The notes beneath the pieces are model-generated. The model saw only the letters and a program-made list of their open reading frames with translations. It was not told where the DNA came from and did not search any database. From contig JBAIZL010000006.1 of NCBI GenBank assembly GCA_036971475.1, positions 6,855,001-6,919,000 of the forward strand: a DNA stretch of 64,000 nucleotides, in the 5' to 3' direction. The position numbers and the translations under genes were made by a program. Of this stretch, positions 12,665 through 23,420 are shown piece by piece; the stretch's first letter is position 1, and each line of letters begins with the position of its first letter. The DNA is from Prosapia bicincta (lineage: Eukaryota > Arthropoda > Insecta > Hemiptera > Cercopidae).

Positions 12665-13738
12665 CCCGGCAGAGGTCGCGTCACGGTCTTTTCCACCGGG
12701 CCTTCATCATTTTCTTAATATCTCGAACTGCCGATTTTTGTAAACTTCCACCCCCTCAGTACCTTCAAATAGACTCGTCCACTATCGAATGCTGTGTTTG
12801 TATTTTCGCTATCACCAACGAGTGTCTTAGTGTAGCAGCCTAAAGAAAAGCCAGTGTGGAAACCACCGTGCGTGACCCCTCGCATGTGCCAAAGTGTGAC
12901 ATAATTTTTAATTTCACTTTTGTATTATTGATCGTTTAGTGCGTTGTGTGTTATATTTATTGTGTTACTACACACTATGAATCGAGCAGAGGAAGAAAGA
13001 TTTGCTAGAGTGTTAGATAACGTGGAAAGGGAAGTAAGCGTGAGGAAGAAAGGATTGAAAATCCTCTTAGTGTTAAAAGACAACTTTTTCGTGAAAAGAA
13101 ACAATGAAGAGATGCTGGACCTACAGCCGCATATTGGAGAAGATGCACGCGAAGGACGATGTGGTCTATGCAACTAGAGACAAAACAGGAAATAAAAAAC
13201 TCGGTGCAACAGCTGCGTTAGATTCATCTGCAGGGAACACACTGTACCTTCTTGTCAAGGCTGTGCCACCCAAGGGCATCAATCGGATGAGGAACTGTAA
13301 GAAATTTCATTGCTATAACCCTCTGGTGCTTAGACATATTGTATGTCATTTTTGTTTAAAATTATAAATGTTTACAGTTTCATTTCATCACTATAATTGT
13401 AATATTATGATAAATTTACCTAAACTTTCAACACATTTTGATTCAAAATTGGTTCTTTTACTTTACAGCTATTGTAAACATCCAGTACATTTTCTTATTC
13501 AGAAATTAGTTTTCTTTCAGAATTTATTATTAAACATAAGTATTTGTAAAAGAATCCTTATATTATGACAACTTATCTAAAGTGTTGTATTTTTTCAAAA
13601 AAATAAATTTGTTAATTACGATTGACATTATACTTAATTACGATGTTTGTATTTTTAAAATAAAATATTGTTCAGTATTTTTTTTCGTATTAATAAAATG
13701 ACCTGGTCGAATCCACTTTCACGCGACCTCTGCCGGGT
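12665..13738 (+). mobile_element. PiggyBac derivative without DDE domain (1)
   Basis: Inverted ends CCCGGCAGAGGTCGCG at 12665 and its complement ending at 13738 are flanked by TTTA (left, a mutated TTAA) and TTAA (right). At 1074 bp it is far too short for a full transposon. It keeps the start of a transposase frame and a C-terminal cysteine-rich domain, but the catalytic domain is missing. It is nested in a foldback element. Confidence 0.8.
12977..13300 (+). pseudogene. PiggyBac transposase remnant: N-terminus fused to Cys-rich domain
   Basis: The frame from the ATG at 12977 reads MNRAEEERFARVLDNVE, an acidic piggyBac-style N-terminus. It runs straight into REGRCGLCN and stops at 13175-13177. 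Reading through the stop gives a cysteine/histidine series (RCNSC, CREHTV, SCQGC) typical of the piggyBac C-terminal zinc-binding domain that contacts transposon ends. The whole RNase-H-like DDE region is absent. Decayed as it stands. Confidence 0.7.
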
Positions 13739-13791
13739 TAAGTGATTAATAAGAACGTAATGGACTACAAAATTCAAGAATAAGATATTTA

Positions 13792-14728
13792 GCAAACCTA
13801 TAAAAAGAAGTCCTCTACCATCAAGGAAAAATTACTGATTTTTCTCATTGAAGTACTATAGACTGCACTCTTTTTAAAATTAACATTTACGTTATGGTCA
13901 CATTATTATAAGTTTAAAATAGCGAACTAGTGGTAGGTAGTATGTTTCATACAGAACTGTACATATGTCTTTCAAAAAGTAGAAATAAAAATTTGTATAC
14001 AATGTACCACAGTTGTTTAAATTATTATTAAAATTTTGCACATTACACCTACTAATAAAGATTTGTTTTCATATAAGTTGATTTAACAAAGTGAAAAGTT
14101 ATGTAAATATCGTTTTGAAGGATTTTATTAAATGTGTTTGTTAATAAGTGAAAATAAATTTTTAATTAAAAACCTTGACCACAATATTTATTTTGATCCA
14201 AAAGGTTTCACAAGAGAACAAAGCGAGAATTAAAAATCAGAATTGTACCCAGTCTGAATTAGTTCTGATTACTGATGGTCCATTGTAATATTTTGTAGCC
14301 TGTTACACTCTATTATGTTTATTATTAACTCGTATGGAAATATTTAATCAAATGATTTCAAAACCACGCAAAACAACTTATTGCTTTTGTTTGTCTTTCT
14401 TGCTGCAGTAAGTACCATATTTTCACACCGACAAAACATTTATTTAGAATTACAACACATAAAAACAAGCAGAATAAATATGAGTTCTAAAATAAAATAG
14501 TTAGTAGTTTATGAATTGAAAAAAACTATATTTTCATCATTATAAAAAATCTTACACTTGCACGACAGCCAAGACAGAAATGGAACTTTTCTCACAATAA
14601 GACTAGATGGGAAAGAGGTTTTAATTAATTTTCACTATGAAAGATAATGACAGATATTTATGAAGTGATGCATACGAACTGTTTGTTACCTCTTGGTATT
14701 TTACTATGTATTCATGATTAATATAACA

Positions 14729-14779
<51 letters not shown>

Positions 14780-15161
14780 CCTTTTTGTGAGACCATAATT
14801 TTAACAATTACTGACAGGCCAAAGATATCACATTTTTCAGAATATGCTCTTAATCAAAATCAAAGTTTATTGCAAAAAATAGACTTTAAGAGTCTTGTTC
14901 AGTAAGAAGCATGAAGAAATATACAACTAATATATTTCTGTAACACGAAAACTAACCACCACAGAAAATGTTTAAGACACCCGCTTATTCTGTTACCAAG
15001 TAGAAGCAAGCACATAATTTACACAGACTCTCTGAATATAATACTTTTAAAGACACATTGTAGGGTAGTAAAAAAACCATAATAAAAATATTATAAATTA
15101 AATTAAAAGGCTAGAATCTCAATCTCTCAATGGTATATAATTCATTGCATTTCCCAAATAG
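13792..15161. other. AT-rich intron sequence with a (TA)n tract
   Basis: No exon or element was seen. A (TA)n microsatellite lies at 14731-14777; the IYIYIY-like reading frame over it is an artefact. Confidence 0.6.
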
Positions 15162-15163
15162 TA

Positions 15164-16485
15164 CGAGGTGTGGCCAGAAAAAAAACGAACTGATGCTATA
15201 AAAAAATTTTATTTTCCATTATTTACAATTTGATGTTATCTCCTTCAATGTACTCTCCTCCTCGGTCTATTCACAGCTCCATACGAATTTTCCACTGTTC
15301 ATAGCAATGCTGCAGATCATTTTCGGTAAGTCCATACATTACTTCCGTCGCTTTTTCTTTTACTGCTTCAACACTCTCAAATCTAGTTCCTTTCAAAGCT
15401 GACTTGACTTTAGGGAAAAGAAAAAAATCACAGGGGGCCAAATCAGGTGAGTAGGGTGGATGGTCTAAGATGGGAATGTTGTGATTGGCTAAAAACGTCT
15501 TCACTGACAACGCATTGTGAGCTGGGGCATTGTCTTGGTGCAGGATCCATATCTTTTTTTTCCACAAATCGTTCCGTTTTCTCCGTACTCGCTCACGTAG
15601 GGTAGTCAGGACGCTAATGTAGTAATGCTGATTCACTGTTTGTCCCTCTAGTACCCAATCAATGTGTAAAATCCCTTTGACATGAAAAAAAAAACAATCA
15701 TCATTGCCTTGAATTTCGATTTTGACATTCGTGCTTTTTTTGTTGTGGAGAATCAGGAGATTTCCAATGCATCGATTGGCGTTTGGTTTCGGGATCGTAA
15801 GTAAAAAACCACGATTCATCACAAGTAATAACATTTTGTAAAAAGGTGGGATCACTTTCAATGTTTTCTAGGATGTCAGAACAAATCATTCTTCGGCGTT
15901 CCTTCTGTTCAATTGTGAGACACTTTGGAACCATTTTTGCACACTCTTTGTTCATGTTGAAACTTTCATGAAGAATCTGCCCAACACTTTCCTTGTCAAT
16001 TCCTGTCAACTCAGACATTGCTCTGATTGTTAAACGGCGATCTTCTCGAACAAGTTTACCGATTTTTTCAATGTTTGCATCAGTTTTTGCTGACAATGGT
16101 CTGCCAGTGCGAGCGTCATCACTTGTGTCTTCGCGGCCATCTTTAAATCGTTTAAACCACTCAAACACTTGTGTTTGCGATAAACAATCATCGCCGTACA
16201 CTTGTTGCAACATTACAAACGTTTCACTTGCAGATTTTCCAAGTTTGAAAAGAAATTTTATGTTAACACACTGTTCTTTCTGTACACTCAACATTTTTCC
16301 GACGCACAGACAAAACGTCAACTACTTAGAACAGACGCCACGGGCAGACTGAGTACAGGAGGCAGATGAAACTCTAGCAGTAGGCGGAGCAAGAGTCACG
16401 TGACAGGCCAGGCGACTTTCAGCCTTATTGCATTCGTTTTATTGTTTCACCTGGGCTAGTTCAGTTTTTTTCTAGCCTCACCTCG
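15164..16485 (-). mobile_element. Mariner element 2 (different subfamily)
   Basis: Inverted ends CGAGGTGTGGCCAGAAAAA (15164) and the complement ending at 16485 (CGAGGTGAGGCTAGAAAAA when read from that side) are flanked by TA. At 1322 bp this is near full length. Its ends and transposase differ clearly from the other two mariners, so it is a second lineage. Confidence 0.9.
15223..16294 (-). pseudogene. Mariner DD34D transposase with one frameshift and a late stop
   Basis: The N-terminal frame (MLSVQKEQCV at 16294) carries the helix-turn-helix region and the GRPLSAKTD linker. TCDESWFF supplies the first catalytic Asp. Near 15700-15730 the frame shifts. The second frame then holds HQDNAPAHNA and PPYSPDLAPCDFF, with 34 residues between the two aspartates as in mariner. 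A TGA after KIRMEL cuts the last ~15 residues; the original stop is at 15223-15225. All three catalytic aspartates survive, so decay is modest, but as read it is not functional. Confidence 0.88.
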
Positions 16486-16677
16486 TATAGTATCGTATTT
16501 TAACCTGTTGTTGACACTATTGTGACTTAAACAACTGCATGCCATGTATAGGGTTAAAGATTAATTCTAATCAGTAATAAAGAGCAAGAATTAGACAAAT
16601 AAGCAGTGTAACAAAATACTATGGAACAATTAAACAAAAACTATTTCTATAAGAGTTAAATGCTGACAATTTTCTAC

Positions 16678-16787
16678 CTGTAATTCCAATCCAAACTTTC
16701 CCTCTATAGTATCTATCCAATCTGTTTTTCACAATATCTAAATCTCTTATTAAATCTCCATGTTGTTGATCAATTACAATTACATCC
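16678..16787 (-). CDS. Unrecognised membrane protein, second coding exon
   Basis: This 110-nt exon lies between acceptor TTTTTCAG and donor ACAG/GTAGAA. Its first base completes an Arg codon from the 28.2-kb exon, and its last G starts a Gly codon completed at 9655. The 36 full residues start DVIVIDQQHGDLIRDLDI and end GKVWIGIT. The exact phase match on both sides is the main evidence. Confidence 0.7.
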
Positions 16788-17498
16788 CTGAAAAATTATT
16801 ATTTTTTTAATAACATTATTAGCAACACAAAAAGCTTAATTGCTATAGACTATTTGTAAAAAGCAATGATTCTAAAGGTAGATGATACATCATTATTAAT
16901 GTACTTTATTTTGCAATATATTTTCAATATATAACTTACACTTTAATGAATTTAAACAAGAATTTTACTTGGTATACTTGCAAGGCAACTTTTAAGAACT
17001 ATTAATTACATGCTCTCATTTTTGAGCTTATTTTGAGACTAGCGGCTTCTTATTGTTTTGCAGGTGTGTGGAATTCCATTGTCACTTTATTTTGCAATAT
17101 ATTCCTAATACATATATTAATTTCTGGTGGGTTTATTTTATTGATTACACCTTCTGTATGTTATGTTAAAATTGTTATTTTTTAGTATTTTAGTTAATCC
17201 CTTTATATTTTATCCTGTGTATATGAATGTGGCGCATTTTGTTGTTATTTATGGTTTATGTATAGGTTGTTTTAATTTAGTTAATATTTTATATTCTAAT
17301 TTATCTACTGATTTTTTTTTATTGTATCCATTTTTGATGAATTTTATGTTAGGGTGAAAGTTGTTAATTTCTTTTATGATGATATTATTATTGCTTTATT
17401 TTGGGAGATGTATAATCCATTGTCAACATATTGTATCCACTTGTATAGTTATATATATAACTAATAAATTAAAAATATTTCAAAAAACAAGAATACTT
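16788..17498. other. AT-rich intron sequence
   Basis: T-rich sequence; the small reading frames are low-complexity hydrophobic runs. Nothing else was seen. Confidence 0.5.
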
Positions 17499-17502
17499 TT
17501 AA

Positions 17503-18893
17503 CCCTAGATGGGGCGCGTGGCTTAAAAATGACCGCTCTAGATAAGCTTTTTTATGCAGATGTTCAAGTTGACGACCTAGGCACCCGCCTCTCCATCGCA
17601 TCCCTCCCCACTCCCTCCCGCACTGCTCTACCGGTTTATAGCAAGTATGACCCAAAACTTCGTGCTATACAGAGTGTCGAATTTTATGTTGCGGTCACTT
17701 TTAGGCCATATGCCCATTTTTGTGTGTTGATTTTATTTATGTAAATAGTTTATTTTTGTGTATATATTTGTAATTTATTCTGTATAGTTATTTATTTTGG
17801 TAAAAATGGATGAAAAGGAACGTAAAAGATTATTAGAGTTATTAAAAAGTGTAGAAGATGAACGTGATGAAACCTGTACCACTGATGATTTTCTGATATA
17901 CTTCAAAGTCTGATGTTTGATAATGCCGACATGCCAGAACGTACCGATTCAAGGTAAGAAGCCATTGAAAGGATTGGATCAGAACAATCGGATGACGAAC
18001 TTCAAATAAGTGCACATAATAGTGATTCAGAGATATCTCTTGAGGACAATGCTGAGGGACTTGGTGACACTGAAGATCATATGGATGTTCAAGAAAATGC
18101 AGAATATGTACAGGGTGAGCATGACACTGATCAAAATGCAGCTGAGCCCTCTGTAAATAATACCTCCACTAACTATACTTTAGGAAAATATAAAAAAAAC
18201 ATTTTTAGAAGACATCACAAAAGCACTTTGTAAGGAATATATGAATCGGAGAGCCTCTCTACCCATGTTACCTACAACTCTTAAGAGCCAGAATGAGAGA
18301 ACTGGGCAGGCAACCCCTTCAGGCTGCAGAAAATCCAGATGGACAAGGACTCCCAAAAACTGGAAGGTGCCGTCTTTGTAGAAGAAAAAAAAACAGAAAG
18401 AGTAGTGCAAAGTGTTCACTGTGTAGATACTAGGGAGCACATTACTTTCACTTGTGTAGAATGTGCTGGCCAAGTACCAAATGACTCATCACCTGAAGAC
18501 TGATTATGTTGCTATTTGTGGAAATTTTTCACTTTATATGGACTTATTTTCTATTCAATTTTTAAAGAAGACAATCTATTCATTTATATGAGCTATTTGA
18601 CATGTATTTTTTCAAATTTTTTTACATCTATTTGTTTCTCTTTTTATTACTTTTTCTAAAGACTAATTATGTATCTATTTTACATTTTTTTAAACTATAT
18701 ATTGAATAATTTTGTATTCCATTTTTGCGTAGAAATATAAAATAAATGATTCTTTATGTAATTGTAACGATTGTCTTATTAAAAACACCCCACACCTTTA
18801 TGAAAAATGGAATTAAGTACTACAATAACAGAAGTGGTCATTTTTAGGCCACAAGCCCTTTAGTGTAAAAATCTTCATGCACCTCATCTAGGG
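17503..18893 (+). mobile_element. PiggyBac derivative without DDE domain (2)
   Basis: TTAA flanks both sides (17499-17502 and 18894-18897). The ends are CCCTAGATGGGGCGCG and, inverted, CCCTAGATGAGGTGCA; a second internal GGCCTAAAAATGACC-type block is shared near both ends. At 1391 bp it retains a transposase N-terminus and the C-terminal Cys-rich domain but no catalytic domain. It belongs to a different family from the element at 12665-13738. Confidence 0.85.
17806..18502 (+). pseudogene. PiggyBac transposase remnant (2)
   Basis: ATG at 17806 begins MDEKERKRLLELLKSVED, followed after a stop by an acidic region (QISAHNSDSEISLEDNAEG) as in piggyBac N-termini. The next recognisable part is C-terminal: GRCRLCRRKKNRKSS and REHITFTCVECAGQ form the cysteine-rich zinc-binding module. 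Stops and shifts interrupt the frame. The central DDE region is absent. Confidence 0.75.
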
Positions 18894-18989
18894 TTAATGC
18901 ATATGTTTATGTGTGAGATTAAACAAATTTTTAGTCTGAATACAATTAGTTGCTGGTGATATGCTCTGTGTTAATGCTGTTTCTGTCAA

Positions 18990-19299
18990 TGACAGTGTAA
19001 ACTTATTTATTATGTTTTTTGTTCTCCCTTTTAGTTTTTTTTTGTAAATATTGCTGTTTTGAATTGTCACTGCAATGGAAGTCTCATCGTTCCTGGATCA
19101 TCTCATCATGTTAATAAACATAACTGCAATTCTTGGTGTGAGAATGATGATTCAATTAACTATGTGCAGCTATCTGTCGATGGTCATTTTGATGTCTCAG
19201 AAAACTTGAGTGAGAATAAACATGACCTATACCTAATTGTAGAAGCCTTCCTCTGGTGTATTAGGTGTAAATTCCTCTGGTGTAAATTAGGATGGAGGC
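18990..19299 (+). pseudogene. Possible acidic N-terminal part of a third piggyBac
   Basis: An open frame from about 19059 is acidic and Asp/Asn-rich (CENDDSINYVQLSVDG). It may be the N-terminal region of the piggyBac whose core lies at 20433-20819, the two being separated by the I-type LINE. This is suggested only by order and composition. Confidence 0.25.
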
Positions 19300-19308
19300 A
19301 ATGAAAAC

Positions 19309-20421
19309 TGCATACCGGCTAAGTTGCACCGAGCCGTGAAAGACAAGTAGCAAACGTCGTAAACAGCTATTTGGGGATTCACTGAAGGAGCTCTGGATAG
19401 AACGTCGGGATAAGATACTGTCTCTTAAAAGGGAAGAAGGAAACTACAAAATCCATATTCCTGCAAGAGAAGCATGGGCAGAGTATAGACCCAAACACGG
19501 TGAAATCTGGTTCACCGATGGGTCCAAGATGAAGGAAGGAGTGGGAGCAGGATTTAATGGACCGAGACACCAAGACAGATTTTGTCATCGCCTGGAGGAC
19601 TACAACTCTGTCTTCCATGGGGAGGTGCTCGCGATCAAACTATGTGCTGAAGAAATAATAGGGTCTGGCAGGAAGGCAAGACCATCTGGATTTGCTCGGA
19701 CAGTCAGGCAGCTCTGAAGGCTTTAGGTAAGGCTAGTACCAGCTCTAGGCTGGTGGCTGAGACTATAGCTTCTCTAGCAGAGCTGAGTAGGTATAATTCA
19801 CTCAACCTAACCTGGATTCCAGGACATTCTGGCTGGATAGGGAATGAGAGAGCTGACGCCTTAGCAAAACAAGGGTGTAAAACTCAAGGACCATTGCTGA
19901 GGGCAGTGGGCATGCCGCCTCAGGAGGGGCGTAAGAGGATCACGGCACATATAGACAAGTTGTGCAGGGAAGAATGGAATGCAACCTTGGGGTGTAACAA
20001 ATCCAAGGTACTGTGGGGTTACTCAGGAGATTTGTGGGGCAAAGAACTACTCTTCTTAAGAAGACATCAACTCAGAGTTAATGTAGAGCTAGTCACAGGC
20101 CATGGGAATCTGAGGGGGTTCCAATACAAAATTGGAAAATCTAGGTCCCCTGTGTCTAAAAGCGACGAGGACCAAGAGGAAAGCCCAATCCACGTACTCT
20201 GTGAGTGCCCTGATTTGGGAGCTGCAAGGAGAAAGTGGTTTGGCTGGCAGGTATGTACACCAGAGGATATCAGAAGATTTAGCATCAGGTGGGTACTTGA
20301 TTTCTGCAAAGAGGTAGGTATCCACTAAGCTTGTCCTGTGGTAAGGATGGGAAAAAAGTACAAAGGCTGCAGTTAAGTGCACTACACCGATAAGGTCCCT
20401 CCGAGATTTAGTAATAATAAT
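19309..20421 (+). mobile_element. I-clade LINE, 5'-truncated 3' end
   Basis: The element carries an RNase H domain and a Cys/His-containing C-terminus and ends in TAA repeats (TAATAATAATAAT at about 20412-20424), the usual tail of I-type LINEs. A possible target duplication is AATGAAAAC (19300) versus AATGAGAAAC (20422). The reverse transcriptase and ORF1 are absent. Confidence 0.75.
19379..20328 (+). pseudogene. LINE ORF2 C-terminus: RNase H plus zinc-knuckle region
   Basis: RNase H residues are visible in order: WFTDGSK (Asp), FHGEVLAIKLCAEE (Glu), IWICSDSQAALKAL (Asp) and WIPGHSGWIGNERADALA (His/Asp). A frameshift near 19670-19690 separates the second and third motifs. The downstream part (GDLWGKELLFLRRHQLRVN, then CECPDLGAARRKW) is the conserved C-terminal segment of such elements, and the stop is at about 20326-20328. 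RNase H in I-type LINEs removes template RNA during target-primed reverse transcription. The frameshift makes this copy inactive. Confidence 0.8.
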
Positions 20422-20432
20422 AATGAGAAACA

Positions 20433-20819
20433 TTGAGTTTGTAAAAGTTAACAATTTGTTAGTTTATATCCCTGGTAATGGGAACCCCTTCGATTATTTC
20501 AAATTCATTCTTGATGTCATTGCTTCTGGAAAATATTTGCTGTTTTTATGTGTTTAATGATAATTTTGAAAAACTAGTTCAAGTAAATTACTTGAAGAAA
20601 TTAACTTTCACTAAGTTAAAAATATTTATAGGGTTGTTGCTTCACACAGGAACTTTCAAACTATATTGTCTTCAGGGCTTTTGGAAAACAGATAACTTGT
20701 TTGGCCAGAAATGTTTCAATAAGGCCATTGCTAAAGATATAATTCTATTAATCCTACTAAGTCTGTGCTATTGCAAATTCAAAATCAATAAACATTTAAA
20801 GAAATCTCTTTGTATATAA
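20433..20819 (+). pseudogene. PiggyBac transposase core fragment (3)
   Basis: The frame contains LTFTKLKIFIGLLLHTG and FWKTDNLFGQKCFNKAIAKD, matching the conserved start of the piggyBac catalytic domain (IGLLLLMG, then W..DPLFG...F...MS in the family). It is preceded in another frame by IPGNGNPFDYFKFI, the usual N-flanking motif. It ends at a stop at 20819, just before the pogo-like element. No catalytic aspartates are reached. Confidence 0.65.
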
Positions 20820-21212
20820 TCCAAAGTACAGTAAACTCTCGATTATCTAGGATTTGTTTTTCTTTGCTAGTGATAGATAAGTTACATGATAAGAGAAAAA
20901 ACATGAATGAAAAAACATTTGTTTACTCAAGTGTACCAACTGTACAATACTCGTAAACTATATGAGTCACAACTTTCAGAACAGAATGTTTGTTTACTCA
21001 AGTGTCCCAGCCATTCCTATTCCCGAAGGCTGTATGAGTCCCAACTCTCAGAACTCTACTCCCATCCCATTTTTATTCTCCACAATTTCATTTTCTGACT
21101 CATTTCAGTTTTGTTACCTTGTCCGTAACAGTTAGCTCTTGTGTTAAGTTAAACATGATTTTAGTTTTGCCAACTTTACCTTAGTGATTTTTTTTTACAA
21201 TGTCTTATAAAA

Positions 21213-21452
21213 CTAATTTTAAACTACTTAACTAAGTGAATACGCAATTGCTTACTTGCTGACGCGTTTCAAAACGATTGTTCCTTTTACGAAGCTAACC
21301 CTCTACAAGGGTAACTATAGAGGGCTAGCTTCGTAAAAGGAACGATCGTTTTGAAACACGTCAGCAAGTAAGCAATTATGTATTCACTTAGTTAAGTAGT
21401 TTAAAATTAGTTTAATCAGTGAATTCATGATGATTACATCAAGAAACTTCAA
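21213..21452. mobile_element. Foldback element, Penelope-like type (family F5)
   Basis: A 9-bp direct repeat, CTTATAAAA, flanks the element (21204-21212 and 21453-21461). Arms of about 90 bp (CTAATTTTAAACTACTTAAC and its inverse ending near 21412) are followed by a one-sided tail of about 40 bp. Next to the loop, AACGATCGTT (21341-21350) precedes TTGAAAC. A related copy lies at 46922-47153. Confidence 0.7.
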
Positions 21453-21626
21453 CTTATAAAAGGAAAAAAGTGGTTTTATAAATTCAAGAGAAACTAGAAT
21501 TATTAAAACAAATTGAAAATTGCTTCGAAAAAGCAAATTAATTTACAGTATGGAGTAGAATAGACTATTACAGACATTCAAAACAAAAAGGTAAATTCAT
21601 TCAATTTACATCCACATCAGACAACT

Positions 21627-22047
21627 AAACCTTGATATTGCACTATCCATGAAAGATGGTTGCCTGAGCCTTAAAGAGGTTGGACTTCTGCCTGTTGATC
21701 TTGGGAGGTATTTTATTTCCCTCCTACCACCCATGTGAAAAACAGATGGAAGCATTTCCCGATCCGCCCTCTAGATGTTACAGGTTCCCCCCGAGAGCAG
21801 GGGGATAGATACTCCCAGATAAGACCAGGATATACGTTACCTGCAGAAACTGTCCGGATGTCAGTCTAACACCAAGACACATTTTTGAGTGCCCAGCCCT
21901 CACACCGCATATTTTGAAGTTGGAAATGGTGCCATTTAAGGATCATCTGAGAGCTGTTCTCTTCAGTCAAAAGGCGCCGGAGTTGGCGGCCGTTTAGACT
22001 TTCGATGTTGTCTAGAACTCCATGGACACAAAAACAACAACACAAGA
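21627..22047 (+). mobile_element. 5'-truncated LINE copy with perfect 13-bp TSD
   Basis: ACATCAGACAACT occurs at 21614-21626 and again at 22048-22060, exactly bounding a 421-bp insert. The insert encodes the tail of a LINE ORF2 with CRNCPDVSLTPRHIFECPAL (a C-x2-C-x8-H-x4-C zinc knuckle) and ends in an A/CAA-rich tail. It is related in layout to the copy at 51452-51769. Confidence 0.8.
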
Positions 22048-22446
22048 ACATCAGACAACTCCTTGTCTATCAAAAAAAATAAACCACAGAAAAGAATATT
22101 TATGAAGAATTAGATGTGGCATTTCTAAAAAATTTCAGTTGAAAATTGAAAGAACTCCTGTTCCAGAATACATTACTGCTGAATAGGAATTAATTTTTTC
22201 AGATGCTATGTTTGGAAGGAACATTTGACGCATCATCAGATTGATTTACAGGTTCAAATCACCCTGGGATAAGAAAAATTGAACTTAGTGGTGAGATAAA
22301 GGCAGCAGAAAATCTCTAGACTAATTTTGAAGAGCTTCTTCAATCAGAGTCAATTTTGCACAATCACATGTACAACACTGAAGAGTCGGAATTATTTTGG
22401 AAATGATTGCCGTCAAGAACATTTTTCTTTAAGGGCAGACAGCAAG

Positions 22447-23109
22447 CTATAATAATGAATTTAGTTAACATTTTGGTCATATGGTAAAGCTTTTACTTGC
22501 AGTTTTTGTGTTGTATATCTTGAGGTTTTTATATTATAAACAAAAATACACCACAGACTCACACCAACAAAACACACCTGAGCAACAGTCTTGTCAGTAT
22601 TTCACACCATTGAAAAATGGGCTGAACTAGCGTGAAACACCTCTGCTGAACAAATCAGTAAGTAGTGGTTTTTTGCCAAGATAATACAAACAAGTACAAT
22701 GATTAAATAAAAATTACAAATGTGATATTCAGTTCACAATTACAATGTAACTTCAGTAATACGCATCATACAGATAGATTTGAGTTTGCTCGAGTGAGTG
22801 AGACAGCAGTGAAAGCGGTGATTAAAAAAAGAACAGGAAATGCTTCTGATTGTCTTTGTTAGTGTGTCATAAATAATAATAAGAATATTTCTGTTATTTC
22901 TAATCGACTTTTGCTTTAACCATTTAATTCATTCCAAGCTATAGTTAATTATTTTTCCTATAAATTACACTGCCCACATATTTTAACAGCTAAAGAAACA
23001 ATAATCGAAATCTGTACTTTAATCAATGAAGAATCGATTACCGACAATTACTTGATACCATTCGAATTAACAATTCCTGGAATCATGAATCTAAGTCGGC
23101 CCAGCCCTA
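22447..23109. mobile_element. hAT-like element fragment with nested PLE-B foldback
   Basis: The right part, ending GGCCCAGCCCTA at 23109, and an internal piece near 22447 (ATAATGAATTTAGTTAACAT) match the element at 62265-63309. Its middle is replaced by a foldback of the PLE-B family at about 22495-22705, recognised by ACTTGCAGTTTTTGTGTTGT and CAGTAAGTAGTGG. The left terminus is missing. Confidence 0.6.
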
Positions 23110-23179
23110 GTAACTATAATGACGTCCAGCAATAACAAATGAAAATTGGTAGTGATGGGTAAATAAAAAAAACGAGACC

Positions 23180-23420
23180 CTTTAAAAGGCGAAGAGCTGA
23201 AAACCTCCCTGTTCACTACTTTAACAAGCAAAAAACAAGGCTGGATGGACCATCAAATATTTAAAGTTATTTGAAAACAAAATTATTCCTCTGGTCAAAG
23301 AATTTACCAGCTATACTGCTGACTGACAATACCACATTGCACCCAAGGAAAAAGTTTTTAAAAGGAAAATAGAAATTTTATTGTGAATCTGCTCAACAAA
23401 TAGATCAATGGTGTGATTGT
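23180..23420 (+). pseudogene. Pogo/Tigger transposase remnant
   Basis: In shifting frames the sequence reads KKQGWMDHQIF, IIPLVKEF and LLTDNTTLHP. This is the order of the Tigger/pogo DDE domain (GWM...F, F.P.V..F, then LLLDNAPSHP, whose Asp is catalytic). There are many stops. It is assigned to the element at 20829-24206. Confidence 0.5.

Larger units (their letters stand above)
12534..13780. mobile_element. Foldback element (family F4) carrying a piggyBac insertion
   Basis: An 11-bp direct repeat, ATAAGATATTT, flanks the composite at 12523-12533 and 13781-13791. The left arm (from TTAATCACTTAAACAATAG) and the right tail (AACGTAATGGACTACAAAAT) match the complete family member at 39351-39612. 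On the minus strand the loop has CTGATGA followed by an ATCGC/GCGAT hairpin. Most of the right arm is missing, and a piggyBac derivative sits at the TTAA that the family carries in that arm. Confidence 0.7.

Noticed and set aside
12556..12843. 95-codon plus-strand frame
   Set aside because: It crosses the border between the foldback arm and the piggyBac left end, so it is a chance frame.
14693..14905. Frame with an Ile-Tyr repeat
   Set aside because: Produced by the (TA)n tract at 14731-14777.
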